Source: Desulfosediminicola ganghwensis | Lineage (GTDB): Bacteria > Desulfobacterota > Desulfobulbia > Desulfobulbales > Desulfocapsaceae | Assembly: GCF_005116675.2 (NCBI RefSeq) | Contig: NZ_CP050699.1 | Location: 2,689,001 to 2,753,000, forward strand | Reading direction: 5' to 3' | Length of the DNA: 64,000 nucleotides | Shown here: piece by piece, positions 63,825 to 64,000 of the stretch | Layout: every line of letters begins with the position of its first letter | How positions within the stretch are numbered: position 1 is the stretch's first letter | Position numbers and translations under genes: made by a program | Notes under the pieces: generated by a model | What the model was told of the DNA's origin: nothing | Database searches by the model: none | Seen by the model: only the letters and a program-made list of their open reading frames with translations

Positions 63825-64000
63825 ATGTTTAACAAACGTATAGTAATACCAGGACTGCTGATTTTCGTCCTTTTTGTCACGTTTCCCTTCTGGTACAACG
63901 GATTGTCCGCAGGTCCGATGCCAAAGCCTGAATTACCACCAGGAGGTGAAAAAGAGTGTGTTGCCCCAGCCAGTGAGATGCGTGCCAAGCATATGAAACT
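63825..64000 (+). CDS. dsrJ: DsrMKJOP complex subunit DsrJ, 5' part
   Basis: The gene runs off the right edge; 58 codons are visible. The start ATG 63825 has TAGGAG seven bases upstream. The N-terminus has a membrane-spanning signal anchor (IVIPGLLIFVLFVTFPFWY), then MPKPELPPGGEKECVAPASEMRAKHMK, the typical N-terminal region of DsrJ, a periplasmic tri-haem cytochrome c. The haem-binding motifs lie beyond the window. Confidence 0.85.
   Translation, partial: MFNKRIVIPGLLIFVLFVTFPFWYNGLSAGPMPKPELPPGGEKECVAPASEMRAKHMK

Noticed and set aside
1-64000. Search for rRNA, tRNA, complete insertion sequences, integrases and attachment sites
   Set aside because: No cloverleaf-like sequence, transposase, integrase or rRNA segment could be recognised in the intergenic regions by eye; a tRNA scan would settle the tRNA question.

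Overview
The window reads as chromosome of an anaerobic, Gram-negative sulfate-reducing bacterium, most likely of the Desulfobulbales/Desulfobacterota type. The strongest evidence is the run dsrM, dsrK and the start of dsrJ at 61099-64000, preceded by a lone RsbRD N-terminal domain protein. An outer membrane is implied by a TolC/RND/adaptor efflux set, a SurA-like chaperone, a YdbH/YnbE/YdbL set and a lipoprotein cis/trans isomerase. No rRNA, tRNA, CRISPR array or complete insertion sequence was recognised. Most of the window is ordinary core genome in short operons, without a large accessory island.

Left part (1-14.2 kb): the 3' part of a thiamine-precursor (ThiXYZ-type) ABC transporter ending in a clear terminator; a divergent hsp20; a small protein with two ribbon-helix-helix-like repeats behind a 12-bp inverted repeat; a GNAT acetyltransferase; a haem-binding fatty-acid cis/trans isomerase; a decayed response-regulator/GGDEF remnant; and a minus-strand operon tetR - adaptor - RND pump - tolC, whose promoter is flanked by two palindromic operators 50 bp apart.

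Middle left (14.4-30.5 kb): a CcdA-like membrane protein, a RarD-type transporter, a single-domain response regulator and a MocR-type regulator/aminotransferase. A sugar cluster follows: D-lyxose isomerase on the minus strand facing galT-galK-lacI and a glucose/galactose-type ABC importer (ATPase, binding protein, two permeases). A LacI-type operator lies just downstream of a good promoter in front of galT. A hexapeptide acyltransferase and tex follow.

Middle right (30.7-48.6 kb): an FHA protein; folP, ftsH, carB and carA on the minus strand; an SDR reductase followed by an intergenic island of inverted repeats and heptad repeats; a possible SLOG-type nucleotide-binding protein; cmoA-cmoB; the ydbH-ynbE-ydbL operon; a gene-poor kilobase; and a protein with two degenerate biotinyl/lipoyl-like domains beside a BirA-like ligase.

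Right part (48.7-64 kb): recO, a RodZ-like protein and a SurA-like PPIase on the minus strand; a TlpA thioredoxin and a small secreted protein; uppP; a methyltransferase; a tetrapyrrole/cytochrome operon (siroheme synthase N-part, ccsA-like, hemA, unknown protein); a MazG-like hydrolase; a tail-specific protease; and the dsr region. Siroheme and haem are both needed by dissimilatory sulfite reduction (siroheme in DsrAB, haem in DsrM and DsrJ), so the tetrapyrrole genes fit the same lifestyle.

The items most worth a second look are the degenerate double biotinyl-like protein with its BirA-like neighbour, the tandem RHH-like protein with its palindrome, the repeat island at 39797-40140, the ydbH-ynbE-ydbL set in a sulfate reducer, and the lone RsbRD_N protein before dsrMKJ. 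Homology calls are made by eye from motifs; no database search was run.
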